In this document: positions 34,417 through 42,042 of the stretch, piece after piece
How positions within the stretch are numbered: position 1 is the first letter of the stretch
How the letters are laid out: the number at the start of each line of letters is the position of its first letter
DNA from: an uncultured Eggerthella sp.
Lineage (GTDB): Bacteria > Actinomycetota > Coriobacteriia > Coriobacteriales > Eggerthellaceae
Assembly: GCA_958431815.1 (NCBI GenBank)
Contig: CAUASB010000001.1
Span: 124,001 to 188,000 of the forward strand
Direction: 5' to 3'
DNA: 64,000 bases
Program-made: the position numbers and the translations under genes
The notes under the pieces: model-generated
Databases searched by the model: none
What the model saw: only the letters and a program-made list of their open reading frames with translations
Told to the model about the DNA's origin: nothing

Positions 34417-35673
34417 ATGAACACGCCTCATTGCCCCGCCCAAAAACAATGCGGAGCCTGCCAGCTGCTTTCCCTACCCTACGAAAAGCAGCTGCAGCGC
34501 AAGCAAGACGAAATGATCGAACTTTTCGAATCCCTTGCAAGCGAAGCATGCGTGTTCAACCCCATTGCCGGCATGGAAAACCCCTTCCACTACCGCAACA
34601 AGGTCACCTCGCCTTATGTTCCCGGCAAGAAGATCGCCGGCAGGAGCAAGCCACAGGGCAAGAAGGGAAAGGGCAACGCAAAGCAGCACGCCAAGCACGA
34701 GATTCTGTGCGGCATGTACGCTGCCGGCACGCACCACGTTATCAACACCGACGAATGTCTTCTTGAAAACAAAGAAGCAAAACGCGTGGTGCTTGCCATC
34801 CGTTCGTTGATGCAACGCTACGACATGCAACCCTACAACGAAGATGCCAACACCGGGTTTATTCGCCATGCTGTGATTCGTATTGGCCATTCATCAGGGG
34901 AAATGCTGGTAACGCTGGTTACCAACGGCAAGGAATTCCCCGCTTCACGCAACTTCTGTCGCGAGCTGAAAAAGCGCTGCCCCGCCATTACCACCGTGGT
35001 GCAGAACGTGAATACCCGCCAAACCAACGTCATCCTGGGCAGTGAAGGCGAAAAAACGCTTTACGGCCCCGGCTTCATCATCGACGAGCTGTGCGGGCTC
35101 ACCTTCCGCATTTCCTCCCATTCGTTTTACCAGGTAAATGCCACGCAAACCGAGGTGCTATACCGCAAGGCCATTGAAATGGCACGCTTCACCGGCACCG
35201 AGGTCGCCATGGACGCCTATTGCGGCACCGGCACCATTGGCCTGGTGGCGGCAAAAGGCCTGCCCGATGCACCTGAAGCACATGCCGCCCGCGTTATCGG
35301 CGTAGACAACGTGGCATCCGCCATCAAAGACGCCCAGCAGAACGCCCACCACAACGGCATCGAAAACGCCCATTTCTCAACCGACGATGCCGGCAAGTAC
35401 ATGGCACGCCTGGCAGAAGCAGGCGAAGAGCTTGATGTACTACTCATGGATCCGCCCCGCGCTGGATCGAACGAGCAGTTCCTGCACGCCGCTTGCACGC
35501 TGGCACCTAAGCGCATCGTCTACATTTCCTGCAACCCCACCACGCAGGCCCGCGATGTGAAATACCTGGTAGAGCACGGCTATGAACTCACCGAGATTCA
35601 GCCCGTAGACATGTTCCCCCACACCAATCATGTCGAAAATATTTGCTCGTTGCAGTTTAGCGCGAACAACTAA
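34417..35673 (+). CDS. rlmD: 23S rRNA (uracil-5-)-methyltransferase, RumA/RlmD family
   Basis: A 418-residue SAM-dependent RNA uridine C5-methyltransferase. The N-terminus carries the [4Fe-4S] pattern C6-X5-C12-X2-C15 (CPAQKQCGAC), with the fourth ligand in TDECLL. The methylase core has DAYCGTGTIGL and DPPRAGS, and the nucleophile is in YISCNPTT. Unlike E. coli RlmD there is no TRAM domain before the cluster. A basic insert (GKKIAGRSKPQGKKGKG) follows the cluster region. Specificity (U1939 or U747, or both) cannot be read from sequence. TTAGGAG precedes the ATG; an upstream frame start at 34318 lies in the palindrome. Confidence 0.87.
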   Translation: MNTPHCPAQKQCGACQLLSLPYEKQLQRKQDEMIELFESLASEACVFNPIAGMENPFHYRNKVTSPYVPGKKIAGRSKPQGKKGKGNAKQHAKHEILCGMYAAGTHHVINTDECLLENKEAKRVVLAIRSLMQRYDMQPYNEDANTGFIRHAVIRIGHSSGEMLVTLVTNGKEFPASRNFCRELKKRCPAITTVVQNVNTRQTNVILGSEGEKTLYGPGFIIDELCGLTFRISSHSFYQVNATQTEVLYRKAIEMARFTGTEVAMDAYCGTGTIGLVAAKGLPDAPEAHAARVIGVDNVASAIKDAQQNAHHNGIENAHFSTDDAGKYMARLAEAGEELDVLLMDPPRAGSNEQFLHAACTLAPKRIVYISCNPTTQARDVKYLVEHGYELTEIQPVDMFPHTNHVENICSLQFSANN

Positions 35674-35690
35674 TATCCGCGCTAAACTGC
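35652..35690. repeat. Inverted repeat over the rlmD stop codon
   Basis: 13-bp perfect arms GCAGTTTAGCGCG / CGCGCTAAACTGC enclose 13 bases containing the stop. Together with the next hairpin it forms the transcript end. Confidence 0.55.
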
Positions 35691-35700
35691 CAGCATCATC

Positions 35701-35732
35701 GAGGGCCCCAACAATTTGGCCCTCGTTTGCTT
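35701..35732 (+). terminator. rlmD terminator
   Basis: GAGGGCC / GGCCCTC with an AT-rich loop, followed by GTTTGCTT. Confidence 0.75.
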
Positions 35733-35862
35733 AAACCACCTGAAAAGAAGGTGCGCTGTCCCTTCCCAGGCTTCTTGAGCCGCCAGAGCCCGTCTGCATC
35801 CTAATCACTGCATGCCCTGTTTTGTTCGCTTTGGTTAACCGAATTACGCTCAAGCAACAAAA

Positions 35863-35928
35863 TTAGACTAATTCTAAGTTTCTATTGACTAACCAGATTT
35901 CTAGCCTCTATATTAGAACTGTTCTAAT
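35863..35928 (+). promoter_or_regulatory. perR-rbr promoter with two PerR-type boxes
   Basis: Box 1 TTAGACTAATTCTAA (35863-35877) lies just upstream of the -35 TTGACT (35885-35890). The -10 is TATATT (35909-35914). Box 2 is ATTAGAACTGTTCTAAT (35912-35928), a perfect 17-bp palindrome over the -10 and start. Both resemble the 7-1-7 Fur/PerR box. Confidence 0.75.
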
Positions 35929-35955
35929 TCAAGGAACAAAGCAGAGGAGGTACTG

Positions 35956-36345
35956 ATGAACAAGAATGCGCAGATCATTTTGGATACCATCAATGCCTCC
36001 ACCGACCACCCCACGGCAGAAATGGTGTATCTGAAGCTGAAGGATCAGGGTACCAGGGTTTCGGTGGCAACGGTGTACAACAACCTTGCCTCCCTGTATT
36101 CCCAGGGCCTTATCCGCAAGATCTCAATCTCCGGCTTCCCCGATCGCTACGACAACATCACCAAGCACGATCACCTGGTATGCAAGAACTGCGGCGAACT
36201 GACCGATGTGTTCTTGGAAGATTTCACGCCAGCAATACAACGTGATGCGGGCGTCGAGATTTTGTCATACGACTTGAACATCATCTACGTCTGCCCCAAA
36301 TGCAAGGAAACATGCGCCCCGGAAAGCGCTGTTCATAACGAATAA
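35956..36345 (+). CDS. Fur-family peroxide-type repressor (PerR-like)
   Basis: 129 residues. Winged helix with VSVATVYNNLASLYSQGLI (about 35-53), the regulatory metal-site segment GFPDRYDNITKHDHLVC, and two structural zinc motifs CKNC and CPKC. GAGGAGG precedes the ATG. It is 24 bases upstream of rubrerythrin, and the operon promoter carries two matching boxes, so autoregulated control of peroxide defence is the natural reading. Distinguishing PerR from Fur rests on this context, not on a diagnostic residue. Confidence 0.85.
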   Translation: MNKNAQIILDTINASTDHPTAEMVYLKLKDQGTRVSVATVYNNLASLYSQGLIRKISISGFPDRYDNITKHDHLVCKNCGELTDVFLEDFTPAIQRDAGVEILSYDLNIIYVCPKCKETCAPESAVHNE

Positions 36346-36369
36346 TCAATCTCGCGAAAGGAGCCCAAA

Positions 36370-36912
36370 ATGAGCGAGGACAAGTATGCAGGTACCCAGA
36401 CCGAAAAGAACCTCCAGGCAGCATTTGCTGGCGAGTCCCAGGCACGCAACAAGTACACCTTCTTCGCTTCCGTAGCCAAGAAGGAAGGCATGGAGCAGAT
36501 TGCTTCCCTGTTCCTGAAGACCGCCGACAACGAAAAGGAACATGCAAAGATGTGGTTCAAGGAGCTCGGCGGCATCGGCGATACCGCTGCAAACCTTGAG
36601 GCTGCAGCCGACGGCGAGAACTTCGAGTGGACCGACATGTACGAAGACTTTGCCAAGACCGCTGAAGCAGAAGGCTTCAAGGCTCTGGCTGCCAAGTTCC
36701 GCATGGTTGGCGAAATCGAGAAGCATCATGAAGAGCGCTATCGTGCCCTGCTGAAGAACGTTGAAACCGCTCAGGTATTCGAAAAGAGCGAAGTTAAGGT
36801 ATGGGAATGCCGCAACTGTGGCCACATCGTAGTTGGCACCAAGGCTCCTGAGGTATGCCCCGTATGCGCTCATCCCAAGAGCTACTTCGAGGTTCACGCA
36901 GAGAACTACTAA
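36370..36912 (+). CDS. rbr: Rubrerythrin
   Basis: 180 residues. A four-helix diiron domain (about 1-140) with the paired ligands GESQARNKY and DNEKEHAKMW, then EAEGFKAL and EIEKHHEERY. A C-terminal rubredoxin domain has CRNCG and CPVCAHPKSYFE. It reduces hydrogen peroxide using electrons from NAD(P)H through rubredoxin-type carriers, a main oxidative-stress defence in anaerobes. It is translated from GAAAGGAG and co-transcribed with the PerR-like gene. A strong terminator follows. Confidence 0.95.
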   Translation: MSEDKYAGTQTEKNLQAAFAGESQARNKYTFFASVAKKEGMEQIASLFLKTADNEKEHAKMWFKELGGIGDTAANLEAAADGENFEWTDMYEDFAKTAEAEGFKALAAKFRMVGEIEKHHEERYRALLKNVETAQVFEKSEVKVWECRNCGHIVVGTKAPEVCPVCAHPKSYFEVHAENY

Positions 36913-36973
36913 GCCAACTATCCGCTTAGCAAACTGCTATAAAAACGTTCGGGAATTCCCGTTCGGCTATCCA

Positions 36974-37010
36974 ATGAGAAAGGCTGTCCTGAGACAGCCT
37001 TTCTCATTTC
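36974..37010 (+). terminator. rbr terminator
   Basis: A perfect 15-bp stem ATGAGAAAGGCTGTC / GACAGCCTTTCTCAT with a 4-base loop, then TTC. Confidence 0.85.
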
Positions 37011-37230
37011 ATGCGCTCACTGCTTCATGCTTTTAAAGAAGATCTGCTTTGCAATCCATTAGGAAAAGCTTTCAGAGAGCCCCTCACACTCCCACGGCAG
37101 ACCGCCAAGCTACTCGTCAGAACAGGTAGCTCTTCTTGACGCTGCGAAGGTATGAATGACACCCTGAAAGCACTCCCTGTTAGGTTCGCGCACGCGAACC
37201 TTCTCCTAAAACTGAAGCAGCAACTGCACG
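37008..37230. other. Gap between rbr and tyrS terminators
   Basis: About 220 bases with a short hairpin AGGTTCGCG / CGCGAACCT near 37180-37200 and no gene that I can support. Confidence 0.4.
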
Positions 37231-37258
37231 AAAAAGGCCCGCCGATGGCGGGCCTTTT
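37231..37258 (-). terminator. tyrS terminator
   Basis: On the reverse strand AAGGCCCGCC / GGCGGGCCTT runs into T5. Confidence 0.85.
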
Positions 37259-37311
37259 AAGCAAGGTAGCGGGTGTCTTGAATACCTTCGCAGCACCCAG
37301 AAGAGCGGTCG

Positions 37312-38523
37312 TTACACCAAACGCACGAACTTGCGCTTACCAACCTGGATTACCGCACCGGCAAGCGTTTCAGGCGCTACATTGTAGGCCTTAGGTGCCA
37401 CAGCTTCGCCATTCACCTTCACGCCACCCTGGTCGATCATGCGGCGAGCATCGCCGGTAGACTTCGTAAGGCCGGAATCAGCAATAAGCTTCGCCAGGTA
37501 CACCTTGCCTTCTTCGTTGGGCGTAAGGTCGGCGGCAAACTCAGGGATATCCTCGGGCACCTCATGCTGCTTGAACTGACGATCGAACGCAGCTTCGGCT
37601 TCCTTGGCGGCTTCTTCGTCGTAGTAGGCAGCAACGATGTTCTGAGCCAAGTCGCGCTTGCAGCGGTTCGGATGGATCTCGCCTGCGGCAAGGCCCTTTT
37701 CGATAGCATCGATCTTGTCTACCGAAACCGTGGAAGCCAGGCGGTAGTACTTCACCATCAGCTCGTCGGGGATAGACATTACCTTGCCGAACATGTCGTT
37801 GGGGGCGTCGGTCAAACCGATGTAGTTGCCGTAGCTCTTCGACATCTTCTTAACACCATCGGTGCCCTCAAGCAGCGGAAGCGTCAGGCATACCTGGGGT
37901 TCCATGCCCATCTTTTCCATAAGCTCACGGCCGGCAAGCAGGTTGAACAGCTGGTCGGTGCCGCCCAGCTCAACGTCGGCCTTAATAACCACGGAGTCGT
38001 ATGCCTGCATGATGGGATACAAGAACTCGTGCAAGCTGATGGGCAAGTTGGACGTGTAGCGGTTGTGGAAGTCGTCGCGCTCAAGGATGCGGGCAACGGT
38101 GAAGTTGGAAGCGATCTTCAGAAGCTCTTCCATGCCCAGCGCAAGAATCCACTCGGAGTTGTAGCGCAGGGTAGTTTTCTCGGGGTCAAGCACCTTGAAA
38201 GCCTGGTCAACGTAGGTCTGGGCATTTTCCTTGATCTGCTCGCGCGTAAGCTGGGGGCGCGTGGAGTTACGGCCGGAAGGATCGCCGATAAGGGCGGTGC
38301 CGTCGCCGATGATCAGCGTTACCTGATGGCCCAAATCCTGGAACTGACGCAGCTTACGCAGCGGAACGGCATGGCCCAGATGGATATCGGGAGCCGTAGG
38401 GTCTACGCCCAGCTTGATGTTCAGCGGCTTGCCGCGCTTGAGTTTTTCCATAAGTGCCTGCTCGGGAACAATCTGAGCCGCACCGGATTGAATGATGTGA
38501 AACTGTTCTTCAGCTGAAATCAT
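37312..38523 (-). CDS. tyrS: Tyrosine--tRNA ligase
   Basis: A 403-residue class I aminoacyl-tRNA synthetase. The HIGH-type motif is HLGH (48-51) after LGVDPTAPDI, and KMSKS is KKMSKSYGN (about 226-232). A C-terminal S4 RNA-binding domain carries DARRMIDQGGVKVNGE. It charges tRNA-Tyr. AAAGAGGAA precedes the ATG. No T-box is visible in the roughly 160-base gap upstream, where the U32 gene ends. Ends at a clear terminator. Confidence 0.95.
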   Translation of the reverse strand: MISAEEQFHIIQSGAAQIVPEQALMEKLKRGKPLNIKLGVDPTAPDIHLGHAVPLRKLRQFQDLGHQVTLIIGDGTALIGDPSGRNSTRPQLTREQIKENAQTYVDQAFKVLDPEKTTLRYNSEWILALGMEELLKIASNFTVARILERDDFHNRYTSNLPISLHEFLYPIMQAYDSVVIKADVELGGTDQLFNLLAGRELMEKMGMEPQVCLTLPLLEGTDGVKKMSKSYGNYIGLTDAPNDMFGKVMSIPDELMVKYYRLASTVSVDKIDAIEKGLAAGEIHPNRCKRDLAQNIVAAYYDEEAAKEAEAAFDRQFKQHEVPEDIPEFAADLTPNEEGKVYLAKLIADSGLTKSTGDARRMIDQGGVKVNGEAVAPKAYNVAPETLAGAVIQVGKRKFVRLV

Positions 38524-38683
38524 GATTCCTCTTTCTTGCGTATGGCGAAGATTCTAGCACAGGGCGAACGTGCGCACCGAAGGCGCGCCGCCTACCGCTG
38601 CGTAGGGGCCAGAGCAGCGCGAATGCCCTCGGCGCGCATCCTGCGAACCAAGGCACTTTGCCGCTTTTCTTCCCTACCAAACA

Positions 38684-41209
38684 CTACGAAACACCGCGGA
38701 ACAAGTGACCCGTGGTTGCCCCTTCTGCCTTGGAAACCTTGTTGCCATCTTTCTGGGCAATATCGCGTGCGCGCACCGCACGGGCAACCTTTTCGGTGGT
38801 TTCCTTCACATTCATCATCGTGGTGTCAACCAGCACGGCAGAAACGCCAGCGCCGATGATTTCCGGCATAAGATGTGCGTTGTCCATTTGCACTGCGTTG
38901 TACAGGTGACTGCGCCCCGTGCAGTCGGTAATTACCGGCATTTCATAACCCTTGCGGTCTTTCAGATAGTGCGGGCTCTTGCGACGGGCGCATTCGGCAC
39001 ACTTCTGGTTGCAGGGCCCCTGGCTCATGAGTAGGCAGTGCTCGGTAACCATAAGCTCGGTTTGGCCCATGATGGTAAGGCCCAGCGACATGGGTGCCAT
39101 ATCGCCCAGCTCTTCGATCTGAACCAGCGAAAGCTCGGGCGAGAGCCATACGCGCTGTGCGCCCAAATCGGCCATAGCCTGCAGGTCGAGCTTGTTCGTG
39201 ACGGGAACATGCGGACCAACCTCAGGTGAAGCGCCCATTTCCGTTGCATGAAGAAGCTGTCCTAGGTTTTCCACCATAACGGGCTTATCCGCCTTGACGC
39301 GCTTCCAGATATCGAAGCCGTTGCGCTTTTCCTCGTCGAACATCTGAGAAACCACGGGCAGCACCGGGATGCATTGCTTGGGATAGCCCGCCTGTTCGGC
39401 GGTATCGGAAAGCTGGCCGGCGATTACCGCTTCCCCACGACGATAGTTGGTGGCGGGCACGTAAATCAAGTCAGCACCAGCGCGCTTTGCGGCACGGGCA
39501 CAGGCGGGATTGGTAGCCAAAGCGGCAACCTTGCACCAGCCCTTTCGCGATACCGGCGCAAACGTGCGGTTGGGCGTGCGGCCCAGCTTGCGGGCATGGT
39601 ACGACGCGAGAATCGCTTCTTGCAATTCCTCGGCAGCGCGAGCGCGAAGCTTGTGCAGCATCGAAAAGCCCATGCCAACACCCTCATCCAGATCAACGTC
39701 AAGCGATGCCAGATAAAACGGCGTGGAGCCCATGCGATCGATGTGCTCGCGCACTTCTTCTGCCGTGATGGCCTTGGTGCGGGCCGCTTCAACCTCGGCG
39801 CCTTCCACAACTACCTTTGCGCTGCCGTCCTCCGTTTCAAACGTCAGCTGTGCAGGCTGCCCAATATGAAGCGCGGCATGAGCCTTCACGCCAACGGAGG
39901 GAAGCTTATCGTCATCTATGAATGCCGCTTCGGCATTGCGCACACGGAACACACGATCGCCCTTGCCAACGGCGCGCTCAACCGGAAAGAACGCGCGTCC
40001 CGCACGATCGGTCTTGAACTCGCCAATGGTATGCACGAAATGACCGCGATTGGTCCAAAACTCGATAAGGTCGCCGGTGTGCAACTCGGTTTCCGGATCG
40101 ATGAATACCAGGCCTTCGCGTACCTTGGCAACACGCCCCACAAAAACGCCGCGGTTATTGGGGCGGCCGTAGCTCATGATTTCGTTGCCGCGCTTGCCAG
40201 TAAGGTACGCCGTGGTGAACCCACGGGAAAACGCCTCGGAAAGCACGCTCATCTCTTCTTCGGTTGCACGAAGCTCGGGTGCGCTTGATGCAACAACGGC
40301 GTCGATTCCCTGGGACGCAACTGTCGCCTCGACGCGGTCGATCACGGCACGGTACACGCCCACAACAGCCTGCACGTACTCCGGCGACTTCATGCGGCCT
40401 TCAACCTTGAGCGATGCAACGCCCGCCTGAAGAAGCTCGGGGATAAGGTTTGCCGTGCACAGGTCTTTCGGGGAAAGCAGATGCTCGCCTGGCGCATCGA
40501 GGTTCTTGCGCAGGGCGCGGTTGTGCAGTTCGTAGGGCAAACGGCAGGCCTGAGCACAGCGCCCGCGGTTGGCGGAGCGGCCACCCACCATGGAAGACAT
40601 GAAGCACTGGCCCGAATAACAGATGCACAAAGCGCCGTGCGCGAACGATTCCAGTTCGACGCCCAGCTCTTCGGCGAGTTGATGCAGGCGGGAAATCTCT
40701 TCCAGCGAAAGCTCGCGGGCAAGCGTAACGCGCGATGCGCCCAACGCTGCTGCGGCACGCAGCCCGTCTTCGTCGTGGATGTTCATCTGCGTGGAAACGT
40801 GCACTTCCACATCGGGCATGATACGCGTGAGCTCGATGGCGATGCCGGTATCCTGCACGATGAAGGCATCAACACCGCAGCGGTATGCCTGACGCGCAAG
40901 CTCCAAGGCATCGGGGAGCTCGGAAGGAAGAACCACCGTATTCAAAGTGAGGTAGATCTTCACGCCGCGCAAATGTGCGTAATCGCATGCCTCTTTCAGG
41001 CTTTCCAGCGAAAAGTTGTCGGCACCACGACGCGCGTTGAAATGGCCTGCGCCGAGATACACCGCATCGGCTCCGGCCTTTACCGCGGCATGAAGGCATG
41101 CCATGTTGCCTGCCGGCGCCAGAAGCTCTACCTTCTTCGCACCCGTTGCCTGGCCGTTGGCGGGCTCGGGCTGCGCGCCTGCGGTCATATTCATAGATTC
41201 ATTGCTCAT
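38684..41209 (-). CDS. Large U32 family protein (RlhA/YhbU-like, DUF3656-type)
   Basis: 841 residues. The N-terminal U32 barrel (about 25-300) has ELLAPAGNMACLHAAVKAGADAVYLG, VHVSTQMNIHD, and the cysteine-containing core HGALCICYSGQCFMSSMVGGRSANRGRCAQACRLPY. DUF3656-like middle and second U32-like C-terminal sections follow, the latter with CLLMSQGPCNQKCAECARR. Family members include the 23S rRNA hydroxylase RlhA; the cysteine sets are probably Fe-S ligands, so 'peptidase' is a historical label. The start is at MSNESMN, 7 bases after AAGGA; an ATG 8 codons earlier has no site. Confidence 0.87.
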   Translation of the reverse strand: MSNESMNMTAGAQPEPANGQATGAKKVELLAPAGNMACLHAAVKAGADAVYLGAGHFNARRGADNFSLESLKEACDYAHLRGVKIYLTLNTVVLPSELPDALELARQAYRCGVDAFIVQDTGIAIELTRIMPDVEVHVSTQMNIHDEDGLRAAAALGASRVTLARELSLEEISRLHQLAEELGVELESFAHGALCICYSGQCFMSSMVGGRSANRGRCAQACRLPYELHNRALRKNLDAPGEHLLSPKDLCTANLIPELLQAGVASLKVEGRMKSPEYVQAVVGVYRAVIDRVEATVASQGIDAVVASSAPELRATEEEMSVLSEAFSRGFTTAYLTGKRGNEIMSYGRPNNRGVFVGRVAKVREGLVFIDPETELHTGDLIEFWTNRGHFVHTIGEFKTDRAGRAFFPVERAVGKGDRVFRVRNAEAAFIDDDKLPSVGVKAHAALHIGQPAQLTFETEDGSAKVVVEGAEVEAARTKAITAEEVREHIDRMGSTPFYLASLDVDLDEGVGMGFSMLHKLRARAAEELQEAILASYHARKLGRTPNRTFAPVSRKGWCKVAALATNPACARAAKRAGADLIYVPATNYRRGEAVIAGQLSDTAEQAGYPKQCIPVLPVVSQMFDEEKRNGFDIWKRVKADKPVMVENLGQLLHATEMGASPEVGPHVPVTNKLDLQAMADLGAQRVWLSPELSLVQIEELGDMAPMSLGLTIMGQTELMVTEHCLLMSQGPCNQKCAECARRKSPHYLKDRKGYEMPVITDCTGRSHLYNAVQMDNAHLMPEIIGAGVSAVLVDTTMMNVKETTEKVARAVRARDIAQKDGNKVSKAEGATTGHLFRGVS

Positions 41210-41240
41210 ATCTTTGTCCTTAACCTCTTGCATAAGGCAA

Positions 41241-41272
41241 GAAAACGGCCATCACCTAACATGATGGCCGTT
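41241..41272 (-). terminator. Terminator of the lipoprotein gene
   Basis: On the reverse strand ACGGCCATCA / TGATGGCCGT is followed by TTTCTTG. Confidence 0.8.
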
Positions 41273-41298
41273 CTGTTACTCGGTTATGCCGCACTCCG

Positions 41299-41790
41299 CT
41301 AAGCGGATTCGGCCTTGCTGTCCGCATCCTGCAGGGCTTTGATGCCTGCATCGTAGTGAGACTGAATGTCCGCCATGCGGCTGTTGTAGTCCGAAGTGCT
41401 GGGAGCCACGCCGTTTGCGGGAGCCTTCACATCTTCGTACAGCTGCACATAGCTGGAAAGTGCTGTCTGCAATTCCTTGGCACCGTTTACATAGGAAGAC
41501 TGGATGTCGCCCATGGCATCGGGGACGGTAAGCCCCTGAAGGTCGGAAACGCACTGGTCTACCGAGGAAAGCTGGGCAGTAAGGGAAACCACTTCCCCAT
41601 CTTTTACTGCCTTGGAGAACGTATCCATGTTGGTGTTCAGGGTTTCCATAATGGTGTTGACCGAAGACATATACTGGCGGTTCTGCGTTTGGGCATCCGT
41701 CTGCTCGTTAGAGGCGGAGCAGCCCACCAAGGCGCCCAGGCAAGCAAGGCAGAACGCTGCAACTATCAGAAAACGTGCTTTCGTTTTCAT
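41299..41790 (-). CDS. Small lipoprotein, helical
   Basis: 163 residues. A lipoprotein signal peptide (MKTKARFLIVAAFCLACLGA) ends in the lipobox LVGC, with the acylated cysteine about 24. The mature part is two or three amphipathic helices with no cysteine pairs; I recognise no domain. CGGAAGG precedes the ATG at 41790; a longer frame to 41874 has no site. It is anchored on the outer face of the membrane. Next upstream is the PBP gene, which ends at its own terminator, so they are separate units. Confidence 0.8.
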   Translation of the reverse strand: MKTKARFLIVAAFCLACLGALVGCSASNEQTDAQTQNRQYMSSVNTIMETLNTNMDTFSKAVKDGEVVSLTAQLSSVDQCVSDLQGLTVPDAMGDIQSSYVNGAKELQTALSSYVQLYEDVKAPANGVAPSTSDYNSRMADIQSHYDAGIKALQDADSKAESA

Positions 41791-42002
41791 ACTATCCTTC
41801 CGAACGAAAAGCCAGCAAAGCCAGCACGACTTTGCACTCTTCCCTATTAAAAACGCTCTTGCCCATCTACGCATCCTTTATTGGCGTTCTACCCGAAGAA
41901 TCCACAGCCTGCAGGGCAAACAGGCTGTTTGCATCCCATTCCCTGCAGCAACCGTGCCGTATCGTCGCCTCGGTCTGCGCCGCCCTCGCATCGCGCACCA
42001 TC

Positions 42003-42030
42003 AAAAAAAGCGCGCCCCAAAGGACGCGCC
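42003..42030 (-). terminator. PBP terminator
   Basis: On the reverse strand GCGCG / CGCGC around a CCTTTGGGG loop, followed by T7. Confidence 0.75.
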
Positions 42031-42042
42031 TCTTTCTATTCG

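Noticed and set aside
38524..38683. T-box leader for tyrS
   Set aside because: The gap is short, and no specifier loop or T-box 14-mer was found; the ribosome site is plain.
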